Below, piece by piece: positions 1 to 9,554 of a stretch of 64,000 nucleotides of DNA. The notes beneath the pieces are model-generated. The model was not told where the DNA came from, did not search any database, and saw only the letters and a program-made list of their open reading frames with translations. Source of the stretch: an uncultured bacterium (lineage in GTDB: Bacteria > Verrucomicrobiota > Lentisphaeria > Oligosphaerales > Oligosphaeraceae). The stretch is taken from NCBI GenBank assembly GCA_902776645.1, contig CACYQT010000029.1, positions 16,995 through 80,994 on the forward strand. Reading direction: 5' to 3'. A program made the position numbers and the translations under genes. Position 1 is the stretch's first letter; every line of letters begins with the position of its first letter.

Positions 1-1
1 C

Positions 2-826
2 CGTGAAGCATTTCCGTTCAAGGAAGGCGGTCCATTGTTCAACCCATTGCCGGAAGGCATCTTGGAGGCTCCGAACGCTGAGCATCACGGCTTCATCGGC
101 AGCCCGACGCATTTATGCGCTCCAGGCTCCGCCTTCGCTTCCGGAACGTTTGATGCGCGCAATTTCTACAAGTCCATGAGCCATGGATACCATTTCGGTT
201 CGGGCGAACCGTGGCGGCTCGCCGTCGACCGCATGATCGACGGATTGATCTATCCGGACGGCGGTGGCGTCACCATCAACCATCCGGCGTGGAGCCGTCT
301 GAAATACGACCACATGATGGAGCTGCTGGACCACGATCCGCGTGTTCTGGGCATTGAAGTCTATAATCAAGGCTGCGTCAAGAGCGAGATGTATCCGTGG
401 AGCAAAGCCTATTGCGAAGACTACTGGGACTATGCGCTGGGCCTTGGACGGCAATGCTTTGGCTTCTTCGTTCCAGACTGGAGCGTCACGGAGGGGACAA
501 ACGTCCTGATCGTGAAGGAGAAGACGGTCCATGAATGCCTGAAGGCCTATCGTCAGGGCAACTGGTTCGGCGCGATCAAAGGGCGCGGCATCCTCAACTT
601 CACGAACATCCATTTCGATGGCGCGACGCTGCTGGCCAAGACCGACAAGAAGGCGCGTTTCCAAGTCATCTCCAAGCAGGGCGTCGTGTCGGAAACGGAA
701 TCGGACAAACTGGATTTCAAGATCGCCAAGGAAGATTACGGAAAGCACATCTTCCTGCGTATCAAGGCGTTCGCGACGGATGACAGCGGCGAGATCATCT
801 ACTCGCAACCGTTCATGCTGGATTAG
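2..826 (+). CDS. PHP-like protein, C-terminal part (5' end outside window)
   Basis: The reading frame is open to the left edge, so this is the 3' part of a longer gene; the TTG at 35 is probably not the start. The protein resembles the two PHP proteins at 41-42.7 kb: it has NHPAW where they have AHPHW, and GIEVYNQG where they have GIEVYNTS, followed by a similar beta-rich C-terminal segment. PHP domains are metal-dependent phosphoesterases. One metal-ligand motif looks lost: the paralogs have DDAH or DDTH, this copy has PDWS. It may therefore be a non-catalytic or divergent member. It sits upstream of secreted glycan-related genes, which suggests a role in sugar metabolism; that is inference. 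Confidence 0.65.
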   Translation, partial: REAFPFKEGGPLFNPLPEGILEAPNAEHHGFIGSPTHLCAPGSAFASGTFDARNFYKSMSHGYHFGSGEPWRLAVDRMIDGLIYPDGGGVTINHPAWSRLKYDHMMELLDHDPRVLGIEVYNQGCVKSEMYPWSKAYCEDYWDYALGLGRQCFGFFVPDWSVTEGTNVLIVKEKTVHECLKAYRQGNWFGAIKGRGILNFTNIHFDGATLLAKTDKKARFQVISKQGVVSETESDKLDFKIAKEDYGKHIFLRIKAFATDDSGEIIYSQPFMLD

Positions 827-851
827 TGGTCAGTGGTTAGTGGTTCGCTAT

Positions 852-2492
852 ATGATGAAAAAATCTGTATTATGTATTATTTCCGTGTGCGCCATGGCTT
901 GCGCGGAATTGTGGGAGCCGTCGGCGCCGAAACTGATTGAATTTTCATGGAACTCGCCTGATACGAAATATCTGCGTGAACACGTCCAGGAGATGGAGGC
1001 GCGTACGCCATACCATGGCCTAGGCATCCATGTGATCGCGAAGGCGATGTGGGAAGGCAAGGAGATCACCTGCCGCCACAGCACGATCTTTTCGCCGATT
1101 CCATGGAAAAAGGAATGGTTCGCGCAGGCCATCGATGATCTGAAACATACGGAGTTCAAGCAGTTTACGGATAATTTCATCCGCACGGGCGTCTGCCCGG
1201 GCAACGTCTCGCTGTTTTCGGACAGCGACTGGGAGGCCGTCTGCAACAACTTCCGCATCATGTCCGAAATCGCGAAGGAATGCGGCATGAAAGGACTGGC
1301 CTTCGATCCGGAAGTCTATTGCGAACAGCTATTTCTGCACAAAGAGTCATGGGGCCATACGCTGGAGGAGTCCAGACGGCAGGCCAGATTGCGCGGACGG
1401 CAGTTCGCGGACGCCATTTTCGGGCCGTTCCCGGACATGACGTTCTTCTGCTTCTTCTGGCATAGTCATGTCCAATTTGCTTATTACAAGGTAAATAACG
1501 ATGGCTATCACGACACATTCATCCATTTCATGAACGGCGTCTATGACAATCTGCCGCCGACGGCCACCATCATCGATGGCAACGAAACCAACGGCTATCA
1601 CGCCGCTGATGGAAAGGATTTTCAGGCGATGGCGAATCAAGTCTTCCATACTTATTTGGTCGCTGTGGACGAAGCGAACATCGTCAAGGCGAAGACGCAG
1701 ACACATTTGGCTCCAGCCTTCTATCTGGATCCGTATTTCATCAAAAGCGACAGTTCTTGGGCGAAGAGACTCGATTGGGACGGACATCCCGACCGCACGT
1801 TGTATTTCCTTGAAAATATGAAACATGCGATGAAAGTCACGGACAAGTACATCTGGACATGGGGCGAAAACGGCTCCTGGTGGCGTGACAAACCGGACCA
1901 GCCGTTTTCATGGGAAAGCCGCTCGCCGGGCGTCACCGAAGGCTTGCGGTGGGTTTTCGCTCCGGGAAAATATGCGGAGAATGCACGGGCAAGACTGACG
2001 GGAAATGAGCCTAACTTGTTGAAAAATCCAGATTTCGAAGATTTGACGGGATATGACGCGATGGCGGCGAAGCCAAAGGTGCAGCATTGGGCATTCTGGC
2101 AGTCCGCCCAGTCTCGCGGGACGTATGGTTTGGATCGCGGGGCTGGTTCCGCACATGGCGCTTTCTTTGCCAATGTTCTTAACGCGTGCTATTTGCAGAC
2201 GTATCCTGTAAAGTTTGGCGAGACATATGTGTTTTCAGCAAAAATCTGGCGGGAGAATCCGGATGAGACGGCGACGCTCAGATTCCGCTGGCAGGACGCG
2301 GATGGCAAATGGTGCTGCGAGGAGGAGGACCGGACCGTGGAGGCGGGAAAGCCTGACGCGGACGGATGGTGCACGGCGAGTGTCTGTGTCACCGTGCCAG
2401 CTGGCGTAAAATTCACGGCGGTGTTGCTCGGCGGGGCGGATGTGAAGGGCAAAGTGATTTTCGACGACGCGAAACTGGTGAAATGCCCGTAG
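852..2492 (+). CDS. secreted protein with C-terminal carbohydrate-binding-like domain
   Basis: About 546 residues. ATG at 852 (or 855) is chosen because it opens a classical signal peptide (MMKKSVLCIISVCAMACA); the frame extends upstream to 618 only by overlapping the previous gene. The central part is rich in aromatic residues (FFCFFWHSHVQF, IWTWGENGSWWRD) as in a glycoside-hydrolase-like TIM barrel, but I do not recognise a catalytic family. The last 150 residues begin with NLLKNPDFED and look like a CBM4/9-type jelly roll, a pattern repeated in the gene at 9.6 kb. It is probably exported and acts on polysaccharide. Function is unassigned. Confidence 0.7.
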   Translation: MMKKSVLCIISVCAMACAELWEPSAPKLIEFSWNSPDTKYLREHVQEMEARTPYHGLGIHVIAKAMWEGKEITCRHSTIFSPIPWKKEWFAQAIDDLKHTEFKQFTDNFIRTGVCPGNVSLFSDSDWEAVCNNFRIMSEIAKECGMKGLAFDPEVYCEQLFLHKESWGHTLEESRRQARLRGRQFADAIFGPFPDMTFFCFFWHSHVQFAYYKVNNDGYHDTFIHFMNGVYDNLPPTATIIDGNETNGYHAADGKDFQAMANQVFHTYLVAVDEANIVKAKTQTHLAPAFYLDPYFIKSDSSWAKRLDWDGHPDRTLYFLENMKHAMKVTDKYIWTWGENGSWWRDKPDQPFSWESRSPGVTEGLRWVFAPGKYAENARARLTGNEPNLLKNPDFEDLTGYDAMAAKPKVQHWAFWQSAQSRGTYGLDRGAGSAHGAFFANVLNACYLQTYPVKFGETYVFSAKIWRENPDETATLRFRWQDADGKWCCEEEDRTVEAGKPDADGWCTASVCVTVPAGVKFTAVLLGGADVKGKVIFDDAKLVKCP

Positions 2493-2524
2493 GCAAATGG
2501 TGTTGAACGATTGAGGCCGCGTAT

Positions 2525-3700
2525 ATGAAAGAAGAACTGATGAAAATAATCGGTTTTGGAAAGACCGGAGACAGCAAGGAACAGGCCGCTAAAGAGGCTA
2601 ATATGTTGCCGCTTGCCGTCCTGATTGACGCAGACAATATTAGCCCCGCGTCCATGGAAGGAATATTCAGTTCCGTCCGTAGTCTGGGGGAGCCTATTGT
2701 TCGCCGGGCGTATGGAATGGTCAGCTGTTTTGCAAGCAATGACGGATGGCCACGTGTTCTACGGGAGAATGGAATTGTCGCATGTCCGCAAGTCAGCAAT
2801 ATTATGCACAAGAATGTGGCGGACATAGCACTCGTGATCGATGCGATGGCTTTGCTTTATAAAGGGCCGGTCAAGGGATTTTGCATCGTTTCAAGTGACA
2901 GCGACTTCACAGGATTGGCTGCGAAGATCCGTGAAGAGGGCAAGCTTGTCTATGGATTTGGCGATGGCAAGGCTCCGGAGAGTTTCCGTTCGGCATGTTC
3001 GAAATTTTTTGAAATAAATGTTGCCAAGCAACCAGTTGCCGCAAAAGTCAACGGTCCTAAACAAGTGGCTGTTACGAAGAGCAATCCCAAACAGGAAAAA
3101 AAAGAATCAATATGTCCACGATGTGGCGGTGAATTGAGCGAGACAAAGACAAAATCCAATCAGGACTGCCGGATGTGCAAAGCCTGCGGCGGCATGACGA
3201 TAAAACTGAACTCTTTGAAAACTGTTTTTGCGGAGGATGGTCTGAAAGCGCTTCTGGAGAAAGCAAAATTGCATGAGCAGGCCGGCTGTATATGCCCGGA
3301 CTGTGGTTCGTCCATGAGTTTGTTGAAGGTTTCGACTGGAAAACGCCATATTGAAATCGATGTGTGCGGCAACTGCCAGGCGCTCTGGTATGACAAAGAT
3401 GAATTCGAGGCGCTTGCGCCGAGTGATGGTTTGCTACAACCAACGGTTTCCGCCGGCAAAGCGTATCGCCGTGACATGACATTGGCTCTTACGGCAGATT
3501 TGCGGAATGGAAAATTGAAAGTGACAGAATGTTGGCAGTTGGAAAGGGCGATGAAAAACAACTACCATGTTCCAACTCCTGATATCAGTCCTATTATTGG
3601 TTCTCTTAAAGCACAGCAAGTCATTAAGGTAGAGTCGAAAACTGGTAAGTTGGAAATCTGTAAGGCTGCGTCAGAAATGAAATGGTCATTGAAAAAATGA
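2525..3700 (+). CDS. NYN-domain (PIN-like) nuclease with two zinc ribbons
   Basis: 391 residues. Residues 28-165 match a NYN/LabA-type domain: DADN at 35-38 and SSDSDF at 123-128 supply the conserved acidic residues of this PIN-like RNase fold. Two zinc-ribbon segments follow. The first has CPRC at 197-200 with later paired cysteines; the second has CPDC at 257-260 and DVCGNCQALWYD near 279-290, like the zf-TFIIB family. The last 80 residues resemble a small winged helix of the OST-HTH/LOTUS type often attached to NYN domains. Predicted cytosolic RNA-binding nuclease. Its place among secreted glycan enzymes is unexplained. Start at 2525 or the in-frame ATG at 2543. Confidence 0.75.
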   Translation: MKEELMKIIGFGKTGDSKEQAAKEANMLPLAVLIDADNISPASMEGIFSSVRSLGEPIVRRAYGMVSCFASNDGWPRVLRENGIVACPQVSNIMHKNVADIALVIDAMALLYKGPVKGFCIVSSDSDFTGLAAKIREEGKLVYGFGDGKAPESFRSACSKFFEINVAKQPVAAKVNGPKQVAVTKSNPKQEKKESICPRCGGELSETKTKSNQDCRMCKACGGMTIKLNSLKTVFAEDGLKALLEKAKLHEQAGCICPDCGSSMSLLKVSTGKRHIEIDVCGNCQALWYDKDEFEALAPSDGLLQPTVSAGKAYRRDMTLALTADLRNGKLKVTECWQLERAMKNNYHVPTPDISPIIGSLKAQQVIKVESKTGKLEICKAASEMKWSLKK

Positions 3701-3754
3701 TGGTTTTGCTTCTCTAAAATTCGCATTGACAAGCGATTGAAGACGGAGAATGTC

Positions 3755-5995
3755 ATGATGGACAGGCGTGAGTTTATCAAATGGATGGCCGCCACGGCGG
3801 TTGTCGCTGAAAGAGGCGGCGTGTTTGCACAGGACGCTCGAATGAAGCAGAAGGATAATAGCATGTCGAAATGGATTTGGTTGTCGCCATTTGTGTATCC
3901 GCAGCATCAGCATTGCCGGAAAGATACGTATAGTTCGCCGAAAGTGACGGACGGGCCTGGATTCGCCGTCGTGCAGTTCAAAAAAGTCGTTGACTGCGGC
4001 GGTGCCGTGGATTCCATCCGTTTTCGGGCCAGCGGCGACACGCGATTTCGCATTTTCTTGAATGGCGAACGCTTGTGGACGGGACCAGCCGAGCCTGGTA
4101 GCGACTGGATCCAGCCGTCCACGCCGCCGCAGTATTTCGCGGATGAATATGTCTGGAAAGCGACGGATGGCAAGAAGTCTGCCGTCTTGGAATTCTTGGC
4201 GGAAGTGCGATTGGGGCCGATGCGCGGCAATGAAATGTCCAGAGGGCAGGGCGGCTTCCGCATGGATGCAGATGTCCAACTGGCTGATGGAAAGCATCTT
4301 GCGATTGGAACCGGACCAGATTGGCAATGCCGTTTGCTGTCGGGCTGGCAGAATGGCTCGACGTTTGACGCACGGATTCCGGCGATTGAATGGACGGCTG
4401 CGAATGTTGTGGAAGACATTTGGCATGAAGACGTTGCGCCGATTCCCGTACGGGATGAATGGACGGTGAAGCCGTTGGAAGGCGGCGAACTCGTCGTTCA
4501 AGGCGGCGCGACGGCTGATGCCCATGCGACGTTCGACCGAATCTACGCGGCGTATCTGGTCATGGAGGCGGATGCGCCGTGCGAGATCACCGCCCGAATG
4601 TATGAACAGAATCCGCGTGCGCTTCATGCAACGGAAAAGGCGATTCTGACTGGCGGCGACGGCGGTTCATATTTTTGCAGTCTGGCTTTGCAAAGCATTT
4701 GCGGCGTCCAATGGAATGTGAAAAGTCTGGACGCCGCAAAAGCCGTCCATGCAAAAGTTTATTTGATCGCCACCTGCTATCCGGTGAGACAGGAAGGCAG
4801 TTTCCATTGCAGCGACAAAGGGCTGGACGCCGTCTATGATGTATGCAAATGGACATTGCAGATATGCCGTCAGACCATGCATTTGGACAGTCCGAAACAT
4901 CAGGAGCCGCTGGCCTGCACAGGGGATTATTATATCGAAGCAATGATGACGGCGGGAACATTCGGCGACATGCGGCTGGCCGCTCTTGACGTTTTGCGTA
5001 CGGCGCAAGTCCTGCAGCTCAGTGACGGACGGCTCTTCCATACGACGTATTCGTTGATATGGGTTCATATGATGTGGGAGGTTTACCAATTCACTGGCGA
5101 CAAGGAGTTGCTGAAACAATGTCTTCCCGCCTTGGACAAGCTGCTGGGCCGTTTCCGGAAGTACATGGGGGAGAACGGCTTGATCGATAATCCGCCGGAC
5201 TACATGTTCGTCGATTGGCTGGTGGTCAGCGGGCAATCCATGCACCATCCGCCCAAGTCATTGGGGCAGACGGTGTTGAACTGCTTCTATCATGGAGCGT
5301 TGCTTGATGCGGCCCGTGTCTATGCGGAATGCGGCAAAACAGCGGTTGCGCAGACATGCAACGAACAGGCGGCGGCATTGCAAAAGGCTTGTCGCGCATT
5401 GCTTTACGATTCTGAAAAGCAGCTTTTCTTTGACGGACTGCCTGGAACGGAGCCAGCCAAAGGCCGCTGGATGCCCGCGAACACGCAGGAACGGCATTTC
5501 TCGCGTCATGCCAACACGTTGGCCGTTCTGTGCGATGTCGTGACGGGAGCGGAGGCCGTGGCGCTGTTGGAGCGGACGTTGGACAGCGACATGCAGGAAG
5601 TCCAGCCGTATTTCATGCATTATGTATTGGAAGCAGTGGAAAAATGCGGGTTGTTTGAAAAGCGCGGCTTGGGCATTTTGCGCAAGTGGATTCCGCTGGC
5701 GGAGGAATGTCCACGTGGATTGAAGGAAGGCTGGATCGCTCCGCAGGCGGACTACGGCTTCGACTATTCCCATGCATGGGGCGGCACGCCCGCCTGGCAA
5801 CTTCCTGCCAGGTTGCTTGGTTTCAAGATGTTGGAGCCTGGCTTCGCGAAAATCTCGCTTTCACCGCGGCTATGCGGTTTGGAATGGTTTGACATCTCCA
5901 TGCCGACGCCGAAAGGCATGCTCCGCTGCCGTCTGGAAAAAGGCAAAACGCCGCAGGTGGATTTGCCGGCCGGCCTGGCCTGCGTCATGCAATAG
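3755..5995 (+). CDS. alpha-L-rhamnosidase-like protein (GH78 type), Tat-exported
   Basis: About 746 residues from ATG 3755, which has GGAG eight bases upstream; the longer TTG start at 3737 is less likely. The N-terminus MMDRREFIKWMAATAVV is a twin-arginine signal. An N-terminal beta domain (residues 30-330) precedes an (alpha/alpha)6 barrel. The motif LDSPKHQEPLACTGDYY and the C-terminal WGGTPAWQLP segment match six-hairpin GH78 rhamnosidases. GH78 enzymes release L-rhamnose from plant glycans such as pectin. The family's general-acid and base residues were not individually confirmed. It probably works with the GH51 enzyme downstream on pectic side chains. Confidence 0.75.
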   Translation: MMDRREFIKWMAATAVVAERGGVFAQDARMKQKDNSMSKWIWLSPFVYPQHQHCRKDTYSSPKVTDGPGFAVVQFKKVVDCGGAVDSIRFRASGDTRFRIFLNGERLWTGPAEPGSDWIQPSTPPQYFADEYVWKATDGKKSAVLEFLAEVRLGPMRGNEMSRGQGGFRMDADVQLADGKHLAIGTGPDWQCRLLSGWQNGSTFDARIPAIEWTAANVVEDIWHEDVAPIPVRDEWTVKPLEGGELVVQGGATADAHATFDRIYAAYLVMEADAPCEITARMYEQNPRALHATEKAILTGGDGGSYFCSLALQSICGVQWNVKSLDAAKAVHAKVYLIATCYPVRQEGSFHCSDKGLDAVYDVCKWTLQICRQTMHLDSPKHQEPLACTGDYYIEAMMTAGTFGDMRLAALDVLRTAQVLQLSDGRLFHTTYSLIWVHMMWEVYQFTGDKELLKQCLPALDKLLGRFRKYMGENGLIDNPPDYMFVDWLVVSGQSMHHPPKSLGQTVLNCFYHGALLDAARVYAECGKTAVAQTCNEQAAALQKACRALLYDSEKQLFFDGLPGTEPAKGRWMPANTQERHFSRHANTLAVLCDVVTGAEAVALLERTLDSDMQEVQPYFMHYVLEAVEKCGLFEKRGLGILRKWIPLAEECPRGLKEGWIAPQADYGFDYSHAWGGTPAWQLPARLLGFKMLEPGFAKISLSPRLCGLEWFDISMPTPKGMLRCRLEKGKTPQVDLPAGLACVMQ

Positions 5996-6015
5996 AAAGG
6001 ATGGAGCGTTTCCGC

Positions 6016-6043
6016 TTGCCAGTCGGCAGAGGACGATTATATT
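6016..6043 (+). promoter_or_regulatory. possible sigma-70-type promoter for the lipoprotein gene
   Basis: TTGCCA at 6016-6021 and TATATT at 6038-6043 are separated by 16 bases, in an AT-rich gap that precedes a good ribosome-binding site (TATAGGAG). This is a pattern match only. Confidence 0.35.
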
Positions 6044-6085
6044 TTACAAACTTTTCGTAACCAATCATAATATAGGAGAAAAAAC

Positions 6086-7321
6086 ATGTCCTTTTTCAGT
6101 TGTCATAAACCGTTGCTTTTGAATGCTTGTGTTGTCATGTCCTTCCTGACGACGGGATGCACCGCCATCGAGGAGACCGTCCGCGGCTCCGTCATCATGG
6201 CGAAGGAGAAGATGGGCATGCAGACCGCAATGGCCGCTCCCGCTCCTGCGCCACGCGCCGCCCAAAGCACGGAGGCCATGCTGGACGCCGAAATTGAAAC
6301 GCCGAAATTCACGAAAATCTGGCATGGAATGGACGAACTTGTAACCGATTACGAAGACGTTCTGTCCGGTGAAGACAAATCGTGGTTTGACCGTCGGACC
6401 AAGAGCCTGACGAATTCCGCTTTGAAGCTGATCGCCAGCAAGGCGGGCATGGAGAGCTATGAAAAGATTCTGGACCTCCAGAAGAAAATCGCGGATAAGA
6501 ACAAGAAGAAGAACGACTTGCAGGCGGGGCGGCTGGGCTATCCTGTCACATCGTCGAATCCTTTTGCCATGACGCGTGAGAAGTGCGACAAGAAGATCCA
6601 GGAGCTGCAGGGCGATGTCAAGGAATGCGAATTGGAAATCAATCGGCAGAGCAAATTGCTGCTGGCGGATTTGAACCGCCATGGGCAGGTCATGGACGAA
6701 AAGCATCTGAATTACTTGCTGAACGCGGCCGGCGGCGACGATGTCATGCAGATGATGAATCTGGCCATCATTTTGAAGCAGGTCCAGTATGCCATCGGCA
6801 AGCAGATCAAGGCGGATCCGCAGTTCAACGGCGCGCAGCTGCAACGTTATGTCGGCATCCAGCTGGTGCTGCTGCTGGCCTATCAGCAGGCCCATACCAT
6901 TGGCATAGAGAACATTAACGACAAGTATCTGCCGCGTCTGGCGGACATCCAGAAGAAGGCGGAGGCCAACCGTCAGGAGGCCCAGGCCTTGCGCGCCAAT
7001 GCACAGGATGGTGCGAGTTATCTGGACCAGAATCTGAAGCTGAGCGAAAACACCATCACGATCGCGAAGCAATATCGCATTGCGTTGCAGGAGATGGCGA
7101 AGAGCCTGGAGTCTTCCCGCGCGAAAGTCGACCGCAACGTCGCGGTGACGCGCAACACCTTCAAGACGGTCACGACGGGGGCCAGTCTGCTGAAGCTCAT
7201 CCAGGAGAGCTCGCAGGATTATTCCGAACTCATCAGCTTCAATCCGCCGCTCTTGGAGACGATCTATTCCGACCAGATGATGGAGGCGTTCCAGCAGGTT
7301 TCCGCGCAGTTGAAGAACTAA
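6086..7321 (+). CDS. coiled-coil lipoprotein of unknown function
   Basis: 411 residues. ATG 6086 has TAGGAG 9-14 bases upstream. The N-terminus carries a hydrophobic stretch ending in a lipobox (FLTTGC), so signal peptidase II processing and membrane anchoring are predicted. Residues 110-190 and 270-380 are long charged helices likely to form coiled coils (for example LQKKIADKNKKKNDLQ). No family was recognised. The hairpin-like helical layout is superficially like periplasmic adaptor or TolC-type proteins, but no TolC repeat was seen. It appears to be a single-gene unit with its own promoter. Confidence 0.7.
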   Translation: MSFFSCHKPLLLNACVVMSFLTTGCTAIEETVRGSVIMAKEKMGMQTAMAAPAPAPRAAQSTEAMLDAEIETPKFTKIWHGMDELVTDYEDVLSGEDKSWFDRRTKSLTNSALKLIASKAGMESYEKILDLQKKIADKNKKKNDLQAGRLGYPVTSSNPFAMTREKCDKKIQELQGDVKECELEINRQSKLLLADLNRHGQVMDEKHLNYLLNAAGGDDVMQMMNLAIILKQVQYAIGKQIKADPQFNGAQLQRYVGIQLVLLLAYQQAHTIGIENINDKYLPRLADIQKKAEANRQEAQALRANAQDGASYLDQNLKLSENTITIAKQYRIALQEMAKSLESSRAKVDRNVAVTRNTFKTVTTGASLLKLIQESSQDYSELISFNPPLLETIYSDQMMEAFQQVSAQLKN

Positions 7322-7332
7322 TCACATCTTAT

Positions 7333-7465
7333 CGTCTTGCGTCTTTTTTGCACGTCTCGCGTCTCGCGTCTCACGTCAAACTACGTCATGGCGATGCCTG
7401 ATGCCCTCATCCAGACATGAGACGAGAGACATGAGACGAGAGCGGAGAGAAGAGACGATAAGACT
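7333..7465. repeat. short tandem repeats, GTCTCGC type, in opposed orientation
   Basis: After the lipoprotein gene, GTCTCGCGTCTCGCGTCTCAC units lie at 7353-7377 and inverted ATGAGACGAGAGAC units at 7417-7442. The two arms are partly complementary, so the gap could also form a weak hairpin. Member of the short tandem repeat group found at many junctions here. Confidence 0.6.
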
Positions 7466-7511
7466 GTAAGAAAAAGATAGAGTTTTGGGGCTATTTCGGG
7501 AAAATAGAAAC

Positions 7512-9320
7512 ATGCAGAATACAATCGTCCCTGATTTCATTTTCGGCCAGAATCTCGAACACACCCGGGCCTGCGTCGCGGGCGGTATCAGCGCGCAGAT
7601 ATTGCGCAACCGCAAATTCGCGGGCAAGCCGTCGCGCAACGGCGTGGCGTTGGACTGGCAGGGTGGCGGCGACAACGTTTTCTACGAACTGGTCCAGAGC
7701 GGCTACACGCGTCATGCGGCGCGCAACAGGATGTTCCGCCAGAATGAAATCAACAGCCAGTTCATCATGAATCTGTCGGATGACTACGCGGGAATCCATC
7801 AGATGGTCGGCCATCTGCGGTGCGGCGTCACCCATACCCTGAGAATCGTGGCAAGAACTTGCAACGGAGAACCTTGCGGGATTCGTCTGTTCGTCTCCGC
7901 CTATGGGGAAAGCCATCAGCAGGATTTCGTCATCGACGGAACGGACTGGCGGACGATGCAGATGATGTTCACGACGGGATGGGGCAGCGATTTCAAGATC
8001 GCCATCTTGGTGGAGCCTGGCCATTCGGCCATCGTCGGCGTGGCGTCGCTGATGCCGAACGACCATTTCCACGGCATGCGGCGGGACGTCGTCGAACGGC
8101 TGAAGGAGATCGGCACGTCCGTCATCCGCTGGCCGGGCGGCAATTTCGCGGGCGAATACCGCTGGCGGGACGTGTTGCTGGATCGTGACCAACGCGCTCC
8201 GTTGCAATCATATATGGAAATCGAGACGCAGACTCACACGCACGGATACGACAACCATGAAATCAGCACGGACGACGTCATGGCGCTGTGCCGTGAGATC
8301 GGCGCCAAGCCGTTTTTCACCATCAATGCCGTGTGGGATTCGCCGGAAGAGACGGCCGCGTGGGTGGAATACTGCAATGGCGACGAAACGACGCCCATGG
8401 GCCGGATCCGCGCATCGCATGGATTCAGGGAGCCGTTCAACGTCAAGCTGTGGTCGCTTGGCAACGAGATGGGATATGGCCACATGGAGGGGCCGCATAC
8501 GCCGCAGGAATATGTGGAATTGGCGCGGCGGAACGCCGCCGCCATGCTGAAGGCGGATCCGACGCTGACGCTTGTGTCGTCCGGCCCGTATCCGAATCCG
8601 GACTGGACGAACGGCGCGGCGATTCCGCTGGAAGACATCGCGCCCATCAGCTCCCTGCATCATTATATGCAGCCGGGCATACTGGACATGACGTCGCCTG
8701 AACGCACGAAGGCCGTTGTCCAGCGGATGATCGGCTTGTCGGACGGACTGTTCCGTCTGGCGGAGAGATTCCGCGACCTTCTGCCGCCGTCGCATCGTAT
8801 CTCCTTCGACGAGTGGAACGTATGGTATAGTTGGTTCCGCAACACGGGCACGGGCGGCGGCATGCTCGCCTTGCGCGTCCTGCATGGTTTCATGAAGCAT
8901 TGGCAGGATTGGCGGCTCGCCGTCGTATGCTTCTTCCAGCCCGTCAATGAAGGCGCGATCGATGTGCCGCCAGATGGCGATGAGGCGAAACTTACCGCCA
9001 TGGGGCAGGCCATGTCGTTGGCGTCCAAGCATAAAGGAAATCTCGCCGTGCAATTGGCGGACATGCCGGAGGAATCGTTTGTTTCGCAGCGGGCGGACGG
9101 ACGGCTCGTCGTCACGCTTGGAAACACGGACATGGAGAACCGTCTGGAATGGAAGCTGCCGGAAGGATACGCCATCGTCGAAGCGGAAAGCATCCTTCTG
9201 CAGGCGGAGTCCTTCCTGCCGCGTTCGACGTTTGTCCGCAAGGCGTTAGCGACCGCAGGAAGCGTGGATTTGCCGCCGTTCAGCATGGCGCTGGCTGTGC
9301 TGGAAAAGACTGCGAAGTAA
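7512..9320 (+). CDS. alpha-L-arabinofuranosidase, GH51
   Basis: About 602 residues from ATG 7512. It matches family GH51: IRWPGGNFAGEYRW in the barrel, the acid/base motif LWSLGNEMG with Glu at about residue 319, and the nucleophile motif ISFDEWNVWY with Glu at about residue 434. GH51 enzymes cleave terminal alpha-L-arabinofuranosyl residues from arabinan and arabinoxylan with retention. An N-terminal CBM-like beta segment precedes the catalytic barrel. No signal peptide is visible, so it is probably cytoplasmic and acts on imported oligosaccharides. It complements the rhamnosidase at 3.8 kb. Confidence 0.88.
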   Translation: MQNTIVPDFIFGQNLEHTRACVAGGISAQILRNRKFAGKPSRNGVALDWQGGGDNVFYELVQSGYTRHAARNRMFRQNEINSQFIMNLSDDYAGIHQMVGHLRCGVTHTLRIVARTCNGEPCGIRLFVSAYGESHQQDFVIDGTDWRTMQMMFTTGWGSDFKIAILVEPGHSAIVGVASLMPNDHFHGMRRDVVERLKEIGTSVIRWPGGNFAGEYRWRDVLLDRDQRAPLQSYMEIETQTHTHGYDNHEISTDDVMALCREIGAKPFFTINAVWDSPEETAAWVEYCNGDETTPMGRIRASHGFREPFNVKLWSLGNEMGYGHMEGPHTPQEYVELARRNAAAMLKADPTLTLVSSGPYPNPDWTNGAAIPLEDIAPISSLHHYMQPGILDMTSPERTKAVVQRMIGLSDGLFRLAERFRDLLPPSHRISFDEWNVWYSWFRNTGTGGGMLALRVLHGFMKHWQDWRLAVVCFFQPVNEGAIDVPPDGDEAKLTAMGQAMSLASKHKGNLAVQLADMPEESFVSQRADGRLVVTLGNTDMENRLEWKLPEGYAIVEAESILLQAESFLPRSTFVRKALATAGSVDLPPFSMALAVLEKTAK

Positions 9321-9334
9321 GAAGTTAAGGCACC

Positions 9335-9410
9335 ACAGATCACACGGATTACACGGAAACGGTCAAGCCATAATAGAACCACGAATGGACACGACTGGAC
9401 ACGAATGCCT
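9335..9410. repeat. short imperfect repeats, ACACGGA and GGACACGA type
   Basis: Units such as CACACGGATTACACGGA, then GGACACGACTGGACACGA, fill the gap after the GH51 gene. No gene or clear terminator was seen in the 234-base gap. Confidence 0.5.
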
Positions 9411-9554
9411 CGCCGCCGGGCCGCCCGTCTCCTGAAGATTTTGTTTGTTTATAATGGAATCTAAATGCAGAAAAGTCAACGGCTCCGGCGGCTCGGCGGT
9501 TGTCATGGCGCTTCGCGCAGTTTTTGTAAAACGTGAACAAAGGATATCTGTAAA

